Below, piece by piece: positions 1 to 7,196 of a DNA stretch of 12,840 nt; within the stretch, counting starts at the first letter, position 1, and the number at the start of each line of letters is the position of its first letter. Made by a program: the position numbers and the translations under genes. A model generated the notes under the pieces. That model saw nothing but the letters and a program-made list of their open reading frames with translations. It made no database searches and had not been told where the DNA came from. Origin of the DNA: an uncultured Prevotellaceae bacterium (GTDB lineage: Bacteria; Bacteroidota; Bacteroidia; Bacteroidales; Bacteroidaceae); the NCBI GenBank assembly GCA_946406585.1, contig CAMJLI010000040.1, positions 1-12,840 on the forward strand, given 5' to 3'.

Positions 1-832
1 TCAGTTCATAGTAGAACTTGATGGCTCTTTCGTCGATGCGTATGGTGTTTGTCGTAGTGTCGAAATATCCATACGGACTTGGCTTGGTCACATCGCCAGC
101 CACCTCGGCTGTCATGGGCAGCATGCCTTCCTTTCCCTTCAAGTGTATTTTCACGGTTTCGCCCTCTTTCACTTGTCCGTATTCATAGCCTTGGGGCGAC
201 TTTATCTTGAATGTGCGGAGCACGAGTGAATGCACGTGTTTGCATTGTCTTGGGAAGGATGGGGTCACGTTGTCGGGAATCAAGAATACGGAAGATGTCC
301 TATCGAAGAATTCCTGGTCGGGATAGTGCATCAGTGTGGCCACCTCGCCCGTAGTCTTGTATTGCATGTAGTAGGTCAGCGGCTCCCCGCTGTCCTCCTT
401 TGCCACCTTTAGCGGGGTGGGGTAGCCTGGCATGGCATTTTCAGAAAGCTTCTGGTAGATTTCCTTCACTGCTTGCATGAAAGCCTTGTTGTTTCTTGGC
501 TGTGGGTCGTCGGCAGCCATGGTGTCATAAGCCTTTGCCAGTTTCCCCAGCATTTCTATCACCAAGTTGCCTTCCACTGTCTTGTGGCTTGTGTCTATCA
601 GAATGGCGAACTCTATCAAGCCTTGGTCTATGCTTTCTATGAGTGTTGCTTGTATGTTTTTGCCGTCAGGATAGATGCGTATGTTGTATGCCGAGTTGGA
701 GGATATGTTTTTCATGTCCTCCATGTCGTTGTGCAGTCTGAAGTCGTAAGTGGATTCTTGAGGGTACGTGATGATGGGAATCATGCCATCCCTTCCCAAT
801 TGCTTGTGTATGCTGAGTCTAATGGATTCCAT
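1..832 (-). CDS. Unrecognised protein, 3' end beyond the window
   Basis: An open frame of 277 codons begins at the ATG at 832 (MESIRLSIHKQLG...) and runs off the left edge without a stop, so the C-terminus is missing. The upstream in-frame stop lies near 869, and a TATTTTTG promoter box sits about 30 nt before the ATG, which supports this start. I see no signal peptide or membrane segment, and I do not recognise the family. The protein has a mixed alpha/beta look: a beta-rich N-terminus, a helical middle (about residues 75-135), and a beta-rich end with a possible small barrel or Ig-like segment (KEGETVKIHL). It is on the same strand as the phage-like operon upstream (stop at 964) but is separated from it by 131 bp and its own promoter, so it need not belong to that module. 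The reading frame is secure; the function is unknown. Confidence 0.75.
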   Translation of the reverse strand, partial: MESIRLSIHKQLGRDGMIPIITYPQESTYDFRLHNDMEDMKNISSNSAYNIRIYPDGKNIQATLIESIDQGLIEFAILIDTSHKTVEGNLVIEMLGKLAKAYDTMAADDPQPRNNKAFMQAVKEIYQKLSENAMPGYPTPLKVAKEDSGEPLTYYMQYKTTGEVATLMHYPDQEFFDRTSSVFLIPDNVTPSFPRQCKHVHSLVLRTFKIKSPQGYEYGQVKEGETVKIHLKGKEGMLPMTAEVAGDVTKPSPYGYFDTTTNTIRIDERAIKFYYEL

Positions 833-860
833 TCTTGCGTGATGTTCTTGGATTTTGTTG

Positions 861-868
861 CAAAAATA
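861..868 (-). promoter_or_regulatory. Predicted -7 promoter box for the left-edge gene
   Basis: On the minus strand this reads TATTTTTG, a match to the Bacteroidetes primary-sigma -7 box TAnnTTTG. Transcription would start near 854, about 20 nt before the ATG at 832. The upstream -33 element is poor (a TTTC around 884-887). Confidence 0.5.
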
Positions 869-963
869 CTAAAAATAACCGAAAGTATGGCCTTTAGAGA
901 TTAAAAAAGACAAGTTTATGCGTTTTTTGCCTGTATTCTACATGGTGATTTCGCTTTTTGTTT

Positions 964-3648
964 TCATCTTATGTGCAGGTCGAGCCTTGAATGGTATTCC
1001 ATGCTTGCCCCTTCTATGTTTTCCGATGGCAGCAGTCGGCCTATCACCGCCAACCTCAGCCATGCATAGGGCGTACCTCTTCGTTGCTGGTGGTAGATGT
1101 TGTCGCTTGTGCCTGTCAAATGCCAATGTGTCAGGTCGTTGCTGCCATAAAGAGCCATGCCCAGATGGCTCCCTCTTCGTCCGCTGTCGGTGAAAAGTCC
1201 CCGGATGATGATTCTATGCACGGTCTTCCTCACGTGTGCAGCACCAAGTGAAATGGGCTGTGTAAGCAGGAACACAGGCCGCCGGTCCTTTGCCCCGAAA
1301 ACCAGGTGGCCCACCTTTGTGCTTCCATCTTTCTCGCTCGTCGCCCATAGGTTGTTGGCGCAGCCCGCCACGCGTGTGATGCAGGATGTTGCAGTTGCCC
1401 ATTTCTTCTCTGTCATCGAGTAGGTCCACCATGAGCGAGTCCTTCCATTGTCGCAAAGGAGCCACAGTTGGTCGTTGGTGTTGTCGTAGACTATTTGCAG
1501 TGCATGTTCCGGGTGAAACGTGAAGTCGCTTGTCGTGTCGATGCCGATGTCTGGTTCTGTGTTTATGATTTCCTCGATGCGTGGCAGCGATTGCAGTGTG
1601 GTGGGCTGTGCTGTCAGTTCGTCGGAGATGCAAGAGCATGTGGAGCCTCTGACAATCATCACTCCGCGTGATGCCACGAAAGCCACGGCGTCGTTGGTGG
1701 CGGCGGGTCTGCATCTCTCCACCATGTTGATTCTCGTCACTGCCTGCCGTGCCTGCCATTTGCCGCCATACAGTCTCAGCACATATATGCCCTGGTCGGA
1801 AAAGGCATGGTATTGCCCGTCTCCAAAAAGACCGTCGGCTGTCCTCCTCGTGTTGGCCTGCAAGTAGAGCAGCCGTCCGTCGCCCACCATCACCCTGCTT
1901 TCCAGTGGGAATACGAGAGGGTTGTCTTGGCATGACGTGCACAGCATGGAATGTTGCCTTGTCATCACCCACGATGTCTGTGCCTTTTCGTAGTGCGACA
2001 AGTAATCCTCCTCACTCTCCTCTTCCCACAGTTCGTAGCTGGTGCAGTATTCCCCGCTTGTGTCATCGTATGCCAGCACCCTCTGCTGTTGGAGCAGCAA
2101 GGACAGGAATGCGGGGCGTGCCACCCTGTGTGTGAGGTTTCTTGGCGTGTGTATGGCCACGGCCATGCCCTTGTTGTGGCATTTCTCGAGAGGTAGTGCT
2201 GTCTTTAGGAACCGGCTTCCGTCGTTGCCGTCCATGCGGATGTGGTATTCCAGTTCGCGCACGTGTCCGTCGGGGAACATCATCATTCCGGGCATGGGAT
2301 ATTGGGTCTGTCCTTTCCACCACACCTCCCTTGTGTTGTCGTCGTCGGTCACCGCCCTCACCACGACGCTTGCTGTCAGTCCGTCATGGTTGTCGCAGAT
2401 GTCGGCCCTGCTGCCTGCCATCCACTCCCCTGGGAGAGCCACTTGCTGCTGCCCTGGCGTCAGTTGCAGCCGTTCCTCCCTTGTCAGAGAGGCGAACCTG
2501 TATCTTATTCCAATCTCGAGAGGGTTGTAGAGCACTTGTGCGACGTCGCCCACCGACAGGCGGTGGTTGTGGCTGTACGCCCATTTCGCCCCCATGGTGG
2601 TGCGCCGGAAGTCGGCGAGGTCTATTGGTGTGCTGTCGGGTGCGATGTCTTGGATTGCCAGTGTCTCGCCTAGTTGCTGGCGTGTGATGGTCATGGCATG
2701 ATGGAAAGATGCTTTTTCTATTGCCTGCATGGTGTCGCGTCGGTTTTGGTGGCCGAACGCAAGCATCGTGGCCCTGCCTTCCTGGTCTGTCTGCACTACC
2801 ACATTGTTGATGTCGATGAAATTGAGAGACTTGCTCAGGAATATGTCCACTCCTGCTATCATGGCAGAGTCGAGGCATCCCCTGTCTCTCATGTCTATGG
2901 AAATGGTGTGTCGGTGCAAGTAGGTGGTGGCTGACAGCACCCCTCTTTCGTGGTCAGCCTCGATGGTGGTTGTCATGTCGGCTGGTATGAGTCCGAAAAT
3001 GTTGGAGAACATGATGTGTGAGTCGTCTGCCAGTCGCAGCGCGGCGATGGCGAGGCATACGTGCTTGAAGCATCCTCCACCTCTGTTGGCACGTGCTTGG
3101 TCTATGGCATGTTCCATGACTTCTTGCAGCCTTCCAGCTTCTTGCCCCTGAGCCTGCAGCCACTTTCCCACAGTAGGGGTGATGGGCGTTGACACGGTGA
3201 CGCGCTCCTGAATGTCCTGGCCCACATGAATGTCATAGAGCAGTCCCTCCCTCTGTATTGTGCAGTAGCGGTTGTCGCTCTGCATCCACAAAGCCATCAC
3301 GATGGTGTCGTCGCCTGTCATGCAAAGGGTGTCGCCCAGGGATGTGAAGTCGTTGAGATGTGACACTTGGGAGAGCAGGGTGGCGGTGGCTTCTGCATCA
3401 GCCTCGCTCCAGAGGTAGTCGTACGACCCGTCTTCATTCAGTTGTTCCAAAATGAGGTGGCAGTATCCTTCGCCTTGGTGGGTTGCCACCAGGGTCTGGC
3501 CTTCCAAGAGGCTTCCCGTTTCCTCGCAGTTGATGTCGGTGGGGGTCACTGTTCCGTCTCCTGCCATCATGTTGTGCATCATGGTGCAGTAGCCGTCGTT
3601 CTTGTCGCGGCGTGATGCCAAGGTGTTGAATGTGATGTGTTTTCTCAT
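964..3648 (-). CDS. Large phage-structural-like protein (beta-propeller / P22 gp10-like, tentative)
   Basis: This 894-residue protein is the last gene of a three-gene operon and starts 15 nt after the stop of the AbrB-like gene. It has no signal peptide and no membrane segment. The N-terminus (about residues 1-60: DGYCTMMHNMMAGDGTVTP) and the C-terminus (about 840-890: LYGSNDLTHWH, then GTPYAWLRLAV) have the style of a family of roughly 900-residue Bacteroidales proteins that I recall as uncharacterised and phage-associated. Residues 600-680 (YHAFSDQGIYVL, AVAFVASRGVMIVRGS, CISD) resemble the blade repeats of phage tail accessory or packaged-DNA stabilisation proteins such as P22 gp10. That comparison is from memory. 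What is seen is a long acidic, beta-rich, Met- and His-containing protein. The inferred role is a virion or tail-tip component, or a domesticated derivative. No other virion gene is present in the window, which is odd for a working prophage. Confidence 0.7.
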   Translation of the reverse strand: MRKHITFNTLASRRDKNDGYCTMMHNMMAGDGTVTPTDINCEETGSLLEGQTLVATHQGEGYCHLILEQLNEDGSYDYLWSEADAEATATLLSQVSHLNDFTSLGDTLCMTGDDTIVMALWMQSDNRYCTIQREGLLYDIHVGQDIQERVTVSTPITPTVGKWLQAQGQEAGRLQEVMEHAIDQARANRGGGCFKHVCLAIAALRLADDSHIMFSNIFGLIPADMTTTIEADHERGVLSATTYLHRHTISIDMRDRGCLDSAMIAGVDIFLSKSLNFIDINNVVVQTDQEGRATMLAFGHQNRRDTMQAIEKASFHHAMTITRQQLGETLAIQDIAPDSTPIDLADFRRTTMGAKWAYSHNHRLSVGDVAQVLYNPLEIGIRYRFASLTREERLQLTPGQQQVALPGEWMAGSRADICDNHDGLTASVVVRAVTDDDNTREVWWKGQTQYPMPGMMMFPDGHVRELEYHIRMDGNDGSRFLKTALPLEKCHNKGMAVAIHTPRNLTHRVARPAFLSLLLQQQRVLAYDDTSGEYCTSYELWEEESEEDYLSHYEKAQTSWVMTRQHSMLCTSCQDNPLVFPLESRVMVGDGRLLYLQANTRRTADGLFGDGQYHAFSDQGIYVLRLYGGKWQARQAVTRINMVERCRPAATNDAVAFVASRGVMIVRGSTCSCISDELTAQPTTLQSLPRIEEIINTEPDIGIDTTSDFTFHPEHALQIVYDNTNDQLWLLCDNGRTRSWWTYSMTEKKWATATSCITRVAGCANNLWATSEKDGSTKVGHLVFGAKDRRPVFLLTQPISLGAAHVRKTVHRIIIRGLFTDSGRRGSHLGMALYGSNDLTHWHLTGTSDNIYHQQRRGTPYAWLRLAVIGRLLPSENIEGASMEYHSRLDLHIR

Positions 3649-3663
3649 GGCTTTTTAAGAATT

Positions 3664-4071
3664 TTAAATGGTTTGTGTATGAATTAGCGTGATGAGTGGC
3701 ATGGCGGGACCTATTCCTTCCACTTTTTCCATCTTGCCCACTCTTAGAGACACTTTTCCTTCGGCATGGCAGATGTCCATCATGAATGTTGCCAGCATCT
3801 TGCTGAACACTCTCAGGTAATTGCCTCTGTCCTTCACTCTGTGGCACGTGCAGGCATGCCTGCCCATCACCTGTCCTTTCCTTTTTGCCACATACAGGTA
3901 GTATTCCTTGCAGCTGGTTCCTTTTTCCACGATGTTCACCACGTCTCCGGGCTCCAGCGTGAGCGATTGCGCCACATGGGCTGTTATGTCTATTCTGCCG
4001 TTCTGGTGGAAAGTGATGTCTCCCATTCTTGTTGTTGCCATTACTGGCATTGTTTGTTTTTTGCTTTTCAT
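3664..4071 (-). CDS. Small protein with an AbrB-like N-terminal hairpin
   Basis: The frame is open from 4086, but the ATG at 4071 is the better start. It forms an ATGA overlap with the stop of the upstream 71-residue gene, and GGAGG lies 8 nt before it. That gives about 135 residues; the 4086 start adds five (MEAQA). Residues about 15-45 (GDITFHQNGRIDITAHVAQSLTLEPGDVVNIV) carry the pattern of the SpoVT/AbrB swapped-hairpin fold: GRI, then a hydrophobic L.L, then GD.v.I. The rest is basic with several Cys and His residues. I recall similar small proteins next to the 900-residue family in other Bacteroidales. It could be a DNA-binding regulator of the operon or a structural accessory protein; the sequence does not decide. 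It is translationally coupled to the gene before it and followed 15 nt later by the large protein. Confidence 0.72.
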   Translation of the reverse strand: MKSKKQTMPVMATTRMGDITFHQNGRIDITAHVAQSLTLEPGDVVNIVEKGTSCKEYYLYVAKRKGQVMGRHACTCHRVKDRGNYLRVFSKMLATFMMDICHAEGKVSLRVGKMEKVEGIGPAMPLITLIHTQTI

Positions 4072-4283
4072 GGCTTGTGCCTCCATCTGAAAGAAATGGT
4101 TGTGACATACACGTATGCGCGGGTCTGTTCTATCCTCCTGCGGTGCTCCCTTGCCGACTCTTTTGTCAGATGAATCTCAGATGCCACATAGTAGCGGTTG
4201 CCGCTGCCTCGTTCGCCTATTATGATGGCATAGCATCGTGTGCCGAACAGGGCTTTTCTTGCTTTTTCGATCATTTTTTTCAT
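4068..4283 (-). CDS. Small basic protein, first gene of the phage-like operon
   Basis: This is a 71-residue protein (MKKMIEKARKAL...) with AAGGA about 7 nt before the ATG, a good ribosome-binding site by Bacteroidetes standards. It is rich in Arg and Lys, with a central beta-hairpin-like stretch (CYAIIIGERGSGNRYYVASEI) and a basic helix (ESAREHRRRIEQT). No family is recognised. Its stop overlaps the next start as ATGA, so it is co-translated with the AbrB-like protein. Together with the divergent repressor this is the gene closest to the control region, a position where phages often place a regulator. Its small size and charge would suit nucleic-acid binding, but that is inference. Confidence 0.6.
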   Translation of the reverse strand: MKKMIEKARKALFGTRCYAIIIGERGSGNRYYVASEIHLTKESAREHRRRIEQTRAYVYVTTISFRWRHKP

Positions 4284-4336
4284 TTGTTATCCTTTTTTGT
4301 GGGTTGTTTATGTAAGTTGCATCTTTGCTTTTTAGT

Positions 4337-4364
4337 GGGCACCTTGCTTCGCAGCAAGGCACCC
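4337..4364. promoter_or_regulatory. Stem-loop in the leader of the phage-like operon
   Basis: CCTTGCT (4342-4348) pairs with AGCAAGG (4353-4359) around a 4-nt loop. GGG/CCC pairs extend it on the outside after a 2x2 internal loop. It lies 54 nt before the first start codon of the minus-strand operon, inside its predicted leader. It has no T-tract on the minus side, so it looks more like an RNA control element or protein-binding site than a terminator. Confidence 0.45.
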
Positions 4365-4450
4365 TTTGTTGTCACCTGAAAACAATCTTGATTGAAATGA
4401 AGATTGGTTTATATTTATTTATATTTTTTCTTTAAAAAAGTGATGTTTTT

Positions 4451-4481
4451 TTTGGTGTTTTAGACTTTTTGCTTATTTTTG
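4451..4481 (+). promoter_or_regulatory. Predicted promoter for the S24 repressor (or a leader RNA)
   Basis: TTTG (4451-4454), a 19-nt spacer and TATTTTTG (4474-4481) make a full match to the Bacteroides sigma consensus. Transcription would start near 4488, leaving a leader of about 190 nt that crosses the spaced direct repeat. A nearer TAGTTTTG at 4573-4580 has no upstream box at the right distance. Confidence 0.5.
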
Positions 4482-4508
4482 CACCGCAAAACCTCAGCAT
4501 TCCATTAC

Positions 4509-4564
4509 TGATGTCGTTTTTGGCATTGCAAAATCTAAATTTGATGTCAGAAATCGGATGCAAA
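4509..4564. repeat. Spaced direct repeat, candidate repressor operator
   Basis: TGATGTC at 4509-4515 and 4542-4548 is followed in each case by TGCAAA (4527-4532 and 4559-4564), so a TGATGTC-N10/11-TGCAAA unit occurs twice about 33 bp apart, roughly three helical turns. The second unit abuts the minus-strand -7 box. Binding by the adjacent repressor is inference. Confidence 0.35.
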
Positions 4565-4568
4565 TATA
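4561..4568 (-). promoter_or_regulatory. Predicted -7 box for the phage-like operon
   Basis: On the minus strand this reads TATATTTG (TAnnTTTG). It is the only such box I found between the repressor and the operon. It would give a leader of about 270 nt. The -33 element is weak. Confidence 0.35.
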
Positions 4569-4677
4569 AAGATAGTTTTGATACAAGATATTATAAAAAT
4601 TATATTTTAACATAAAATTAACATTTAAGTTTATATTTCTTAAAATATTCCTTCTGTTTTAAAGGAAAAGGGTAGAT

Positions 4678-5481
4678 ATGAGAGAGAATGAATTGGATAA
4701 TGAGAACGGGCGTCTTCGCATGGCTGTATCGTGGTTGTTGGCACATCGTGCCGCCTGTTCGCAGCGCAATCTGGCAACGATGATGGGCTACAATGCGTCG
4801 GCCTTTTCTCAGATATTGAACGGTCATGTGCCGTTGAGCGACAAGTTCTTGAATCGCTTGATGGTGCTCGAGCCTCGTTTAAGCATAGAGTGGGTCAGGA
4901 CTGGCACTGGCGAGATGCTGAATGAGGCGGAGATTGAAGTGAAAGCCTTGGATGATGAGGGTATGGAGTTCTACACGGAGAACAGCAAGGGTGCGCGTTT
5001 TTACAAACAGGGCGACAGGCTCTTCATGAAGGTGAAGCATGTGCCTTACGCTGCCTTCGGGCAGTTTGCCAACGACTCCGACCGTCTTGACCCATATCTC
5101 GACGAATGGGGGGAGGAGATTTACGAGGTGGACAGGGTGGCTCATGGGAATTATCTCTCTTTCGAGGTGAAGGGCGACTCGATGGACACTGGTTCGAGGC
5201 AGAGTTTCGAGGCTGGCGACAGGGTTCTTGCTCGCGAGTTGGAACGTTATCTTTGGCGTGACCGCATAAGTTTCAACGACCATCCATTCTGGGTGGTGGT
5301 GTTTGGCTCAAGCGTCCTTCTCAAGCAGATGGTGGATCAGGACCTGAAAAAGGGGACTCTCACATTCCATTCTCTCAACCCTTCGCCGGAGTATGCCGAC
5401 TTCACCATCAGCGAGAACGACATCCGCGCACTTTACTACATCATCTCCAAAAAGCCGCGTGAGCAGCGCTATGGCAAGTAG
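4678..5481 (+). CDS. LexA/CI-like repressor: HTH plus S24 peptidase domain
   Basis: This 267-residue protein starts at an ATG preceded by AAAGGAAAAGGG. Residues about 24-62 form an XRE-like helix-turn-helix (CSQRNLATMMGYNASAFSQI). Residues about 155-255 form a peptidase S24 fold, with the nucleophile in the GDSM motif (Ser168) and the general-base Lys216 in LLKQM. Proteins of this kind repress prophage or SOS-type genes and are inactivated by RecA-stimulated self-cleavage. No clear Ala-Gly or Cys-Gly cleavage pair is visible in the linker (about 80-150), so cleavage may use another site or may not occur. The gene faces the three-gene phage-like operon divergently, which suggests that operon is its target, along with its own promoter. 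The 41-bp repeat begins on the base after its TAG stop. Confidence 0.9.
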   Translation: MRENELDNENGRLRMAVSWLLAHRAACSQRNLATMMGYNASAFSQILNGHVPLSDKFLNRLMVLEPRLSIEWVRTGTGEMLNEAEIEVKALDDEGMEFYTENSKGARFYKQGDRLFMKVKHVPYAAFGQFANDSDRLDPYLDEWGEEIYEVDRVAHGNYLSFEVKGDSMDTGSRQSFEAGDRVLARELERYLWRDRISFNDHPFWVVVFGSSVLLKQMVDQDLKKGTLTFHSLNPSPEYADFTISENDIRALYYIISKKPREQRYGK

Positions 5482-5522
5482 TTGTGAGAAAAGCACAATA
5501 AATCTATGTCATGATGATATGA
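5482..5522. repeat. 41-bp direct repeat, left copy
   Basis: This matches 7305-7345 at 38 of 41 positions, with the first 23 bases identical. It starts directly after the repressor stop codon. Inside is a dyad (TTGTG, 7-nt gap, CACAA). In both copies a stem-loop follows on the higher-coordinate side. It could be a footprint or end of a mobile cassette, or a repeated 3'-end element. Confidence 0.8.
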
Positions 5523-5524
5523 AA

Positions 5525-5562
5525 ATGGGGTGTGCCAAATTGTTCATTTTGACACACCCCAT
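5525..5562. terminator. Bidirectional terminator-type stem-loop between convergent genes
   Basis: ATGGGGTGTGCCAAA (5525-5539) pairs with 5548-5562 around an 8-nt loop. There is one mismatch in the plus-strand RNA, which becomes a G-U pair in the minus-strand RNA. On the minus side the stem is followed by TTTTC. It separates the repressor from the convergent LRR gene and probably ends the LRR transcript. Confidence 0.7.
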
Positions 5563-5613
5563 GATGTTGAATCAAATCATTTGTCAGATGGTGACTACAT
5601 AGGAGAATTCTGG

Positions 5614-7101
5614 TTAATAGGTGCTGATTCTACTGAATTGCCTCCAGTATGGATGATTCTTATATTTTTCTATTGATTGAGGCGGCACGAGCAATACTCC
5701 TTGCGTTAATGTTTCATATTCGAAAACGTCTCCAACAATCTCTGGAGGAGTTATGGCACGACATGTCACTTTTCTCAATCTATTGCAGCTTTTGAAAGTG
5801 GAGTCAAGTTTCTTGACATTCTTTCCTAAAGTAACATCCTCCAAACTTTCACAGCGCTTAAACGCATTTTTTCCTATCATTTCAACGCTGTCTGGTATGA
5901 CAATGCTATGCAAATTCTTACATTCCAAAAAACATGAAGTCCCTATTTCCTTAAGGCCTTCGTTAAGGTAAATACGATGCAGGTTATGGCTATAGGCAAA
6001 TGTATGTGTAAATAGTACTCTTACTGTACTGGGAACAGAAACACCTGTTACATCCTGTGCTGATCGAAATGCATTATTACCTTCTCTTGTGCCTAACTCA
6101 ACGACAGTATAAAAATGGTTCTTTTCGTCCAATACGGCTTCAGGAATTATCACTTCGCCTTTGTAACGAGAGTGATTTCCATCTGAATCTGGTGGTAAAT
6201 TGGGCCAATGATATGAAATCGTTCTCGGGTGAAATCTCACTTTATTATCATTGAGAATTTCGAATTCCATTTGATTGTCATAATTATCAGCATGTTCATA
6301 CACAATAAGATCGCCCTTGTTCTTTGGTTCTGCTGTTGTTGAATATAACGTGGGAGTTTTTGGCGTTTTTTGTGGTGGAAGAATTGGACTTGATGGAGAG
6401 TCATAATAGTTGATTTTCCTGAATAGTCCCCAGTATGGATGATTCTTGTATTTTTGCAATGATTGGTATGGAACGAGCAATTCTCCTTGCGTAAATGTAT
6501 CATATTCGAAAACGTTTCCAACAATCTCTGGAGGATTTATGGCACGGCATGTCACTTTTGACAGAAACCTGCACCCTCTGAAAGTGTTATAAAGTCGATA
6601 CACATTCCTGCCAATTGTTGCTTCTGCCAAATCGCTACAATCCATAAAGGCTTCATTCTCAATGCTAACAACGCTATCGGGTATTACAATCCTATTTAAT
6701 TCCGAGCAATCATAAAAACATTGATACTCAATCTCCTCCAAACCTTCTCTGAGTGTGACAGATTTTAGATTATGACAATATGCGAATGTGGAATTGAAAA
6801 GGATCGATACTGTTCCTGGAATTGAAACATGTTTTACATCCAAGGCAGAAAAAAAAGCCCCTTTCTTTTCTCCTCTTGTGCCTACTTCCACAACAGTATA
6901 TATAATTCCTTTGTCTACGATAGTTTCTGGAATGTAAATTTCACCTTCGTAATGAGAGCAGTCTTCTTTTCCTGGTACTCTTTTACTAGTACCTTTTTTC
7001 GTATCCCATCTCTGATGAAATCTCACAGTATTACTGCCTAGAATCTCATATTCAATCTGGTTCTTGTCTTTACCTACATCCTTAAATGTTATAAGATCCA
7101 T
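5614..7101 (-). CDS. BspA-type leucine-rich-repeat protein with two tandem LRR units
   Basis: This 495-residue protein consists of two homologous halves, about residues 1-235 and 265-495, joined by a Pro/Ser/Thr linker (SPILPPQKTPKTP). Each half has a start like ITFKD/LIVYEHADN, a Y.GE..IPE strand, then LRR_5/BspA repeats (for example LNRIVIPDSVVSIENEAF and LHSIVIPDSVEMIGKNAF), and ends in CRAI.PPEIVG, then a YKNHPYW motif. LRR_5 proteins in oral and gut Bacteroidales often mediate binding to host or other bacteria. This one lacks a signal peptide, lipobox or sorting domain, so either it is cytoplasmic or secretion parts have been lost. The gene is clearly AT-richer than its neighbours and lies between two 41-bp direct repeats with its own promoter and terminator, which suggests recent acquisition as a unit. 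Confidence 0.88.
   Translation of the reverse strand: MDLITFKDVGKDKNQIEYEILGSNTVRFHQRWDTKKGTSKRVPGKEDCSHYEGEIYIPETIVDKGIIYTVVEVGTRGEKKGAFFSALDVKHVSIPGTVSILFNSTFAYCHNLKSVTLREGLEEIEYQCFYDCSELNRIVIPDSVVSIENEAFMDCSDLAEATIGRNVYRLYNTFRGCRFLSKVTCRAINPPEIVGNVFEYDTFTQGELLVPYQSLQKYKNHPYWGLFRKINYYDSPSSPILPPQKTPKTPTLYSTTAEPKNKGDLIVYEHADNYDNQMEFEILNDNKVRFHPRTISYHWPNLPPDSDGNHSRYKGEVIIPEAVLDEKNHFYTVVELGTREGNNAFRSAQDVTGVSVPSTVRVLFTHTFAYSHNLHRIYLNEGLKEIGTSCFLECKNLHSIVIPDSVEMIGKNAFKRCESLEDVTLGKNVKKLDSTFKSCNRLRKVTCRAITPPEIVGDVFEYETLTQGVLLVPPQSIEKYKNHPYWRQFSRISTY
5645..5773. repeat. Internal gene duplication, copy nearest the 3' end
   Basis: This aligns without gaps to 6431-6559, offset 786 bp, with about 15 differences in 129 bases. 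It encodes the CRAI.PPEIVG to YKNHPYW block of the second LRR half. Such DNA-level similarity points to a fairly recent duplication or to gene conversion between the halves. Confidence 0.8.
6431..6559. repeat. Internal gene duplication, copy nearest the 5' end
   Basis: This is the partner of 5645-5773, encoding the same motif block at the end of the first LRR half. The 786-bp offset equals 262 codons, so the duplication is in frame. Confidence 0.8.
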
Positions 7102-7137
7102 AATTGTTACAAATAGGCTCTAAGGTTAACAATGTGG

Positions 7138-7174
7138 CAATCAAAGAAGAAGAGCCCTTTTGCTTCTTTCATTG
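7138..7174 (-). promoter_or_regulatory. Stem-loop in the LRR gene leader
   Basis: A 12-bp arm at 7138-7149 pairs with 7163-7174 with one mismatch, around a 13-nt loop. It lies within the predicted 5' untranslated region, between the promoter at 7197-7204 and the ATG at 7101. Its role is unknown; it could affect translation or mRNA stability. Confidence 0.45.
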
Positions 7175-7196
7175 CACTAGTTCATGGTATGCACCG

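Larger units (their letters stand above)
4284..4677. promoter_or_regulatory. Divergent, AT-rich control region between the phage-like operon and the repressor
   Basis: This is a 394-bp non-coding stretch between two divergent transcription units. It contains a leader stem-loop, a plus-strand promoter (4451-4481), a spaced direct repeat (4509-4564), a minus-strand -7 box (4561-4568) and about 100 bp of very AT-rich DNA before the repressor start. The arrangement is that of a phage-type switch region. Confidence 0.6.

Noticed and set aside
1214..1972. 252-codon minus-strand frame inside the large phage-like gene
   Set aside because: It is Arg- and His-rich with no recognisable motifs, in a GC-rich gene where shadow frames are common. 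The 894-codon frame explains the region.
3664..4086. Start of the AbrB-like gene at 4086
   Set aside because: The ATG at 4071 makes an ATGA overlap with the upstream stop and has GGAGG at a suitable distance, so it is the more likely start, although 4086 cannot be excluded.
3434..4108. 224-codon minus-strand frame across the AbrB-like and large genes
   Set aside because: Its composition (Arg, His, Asn, Gly) is that of a shadow, and it overlaps two better-supported, coupled genes.
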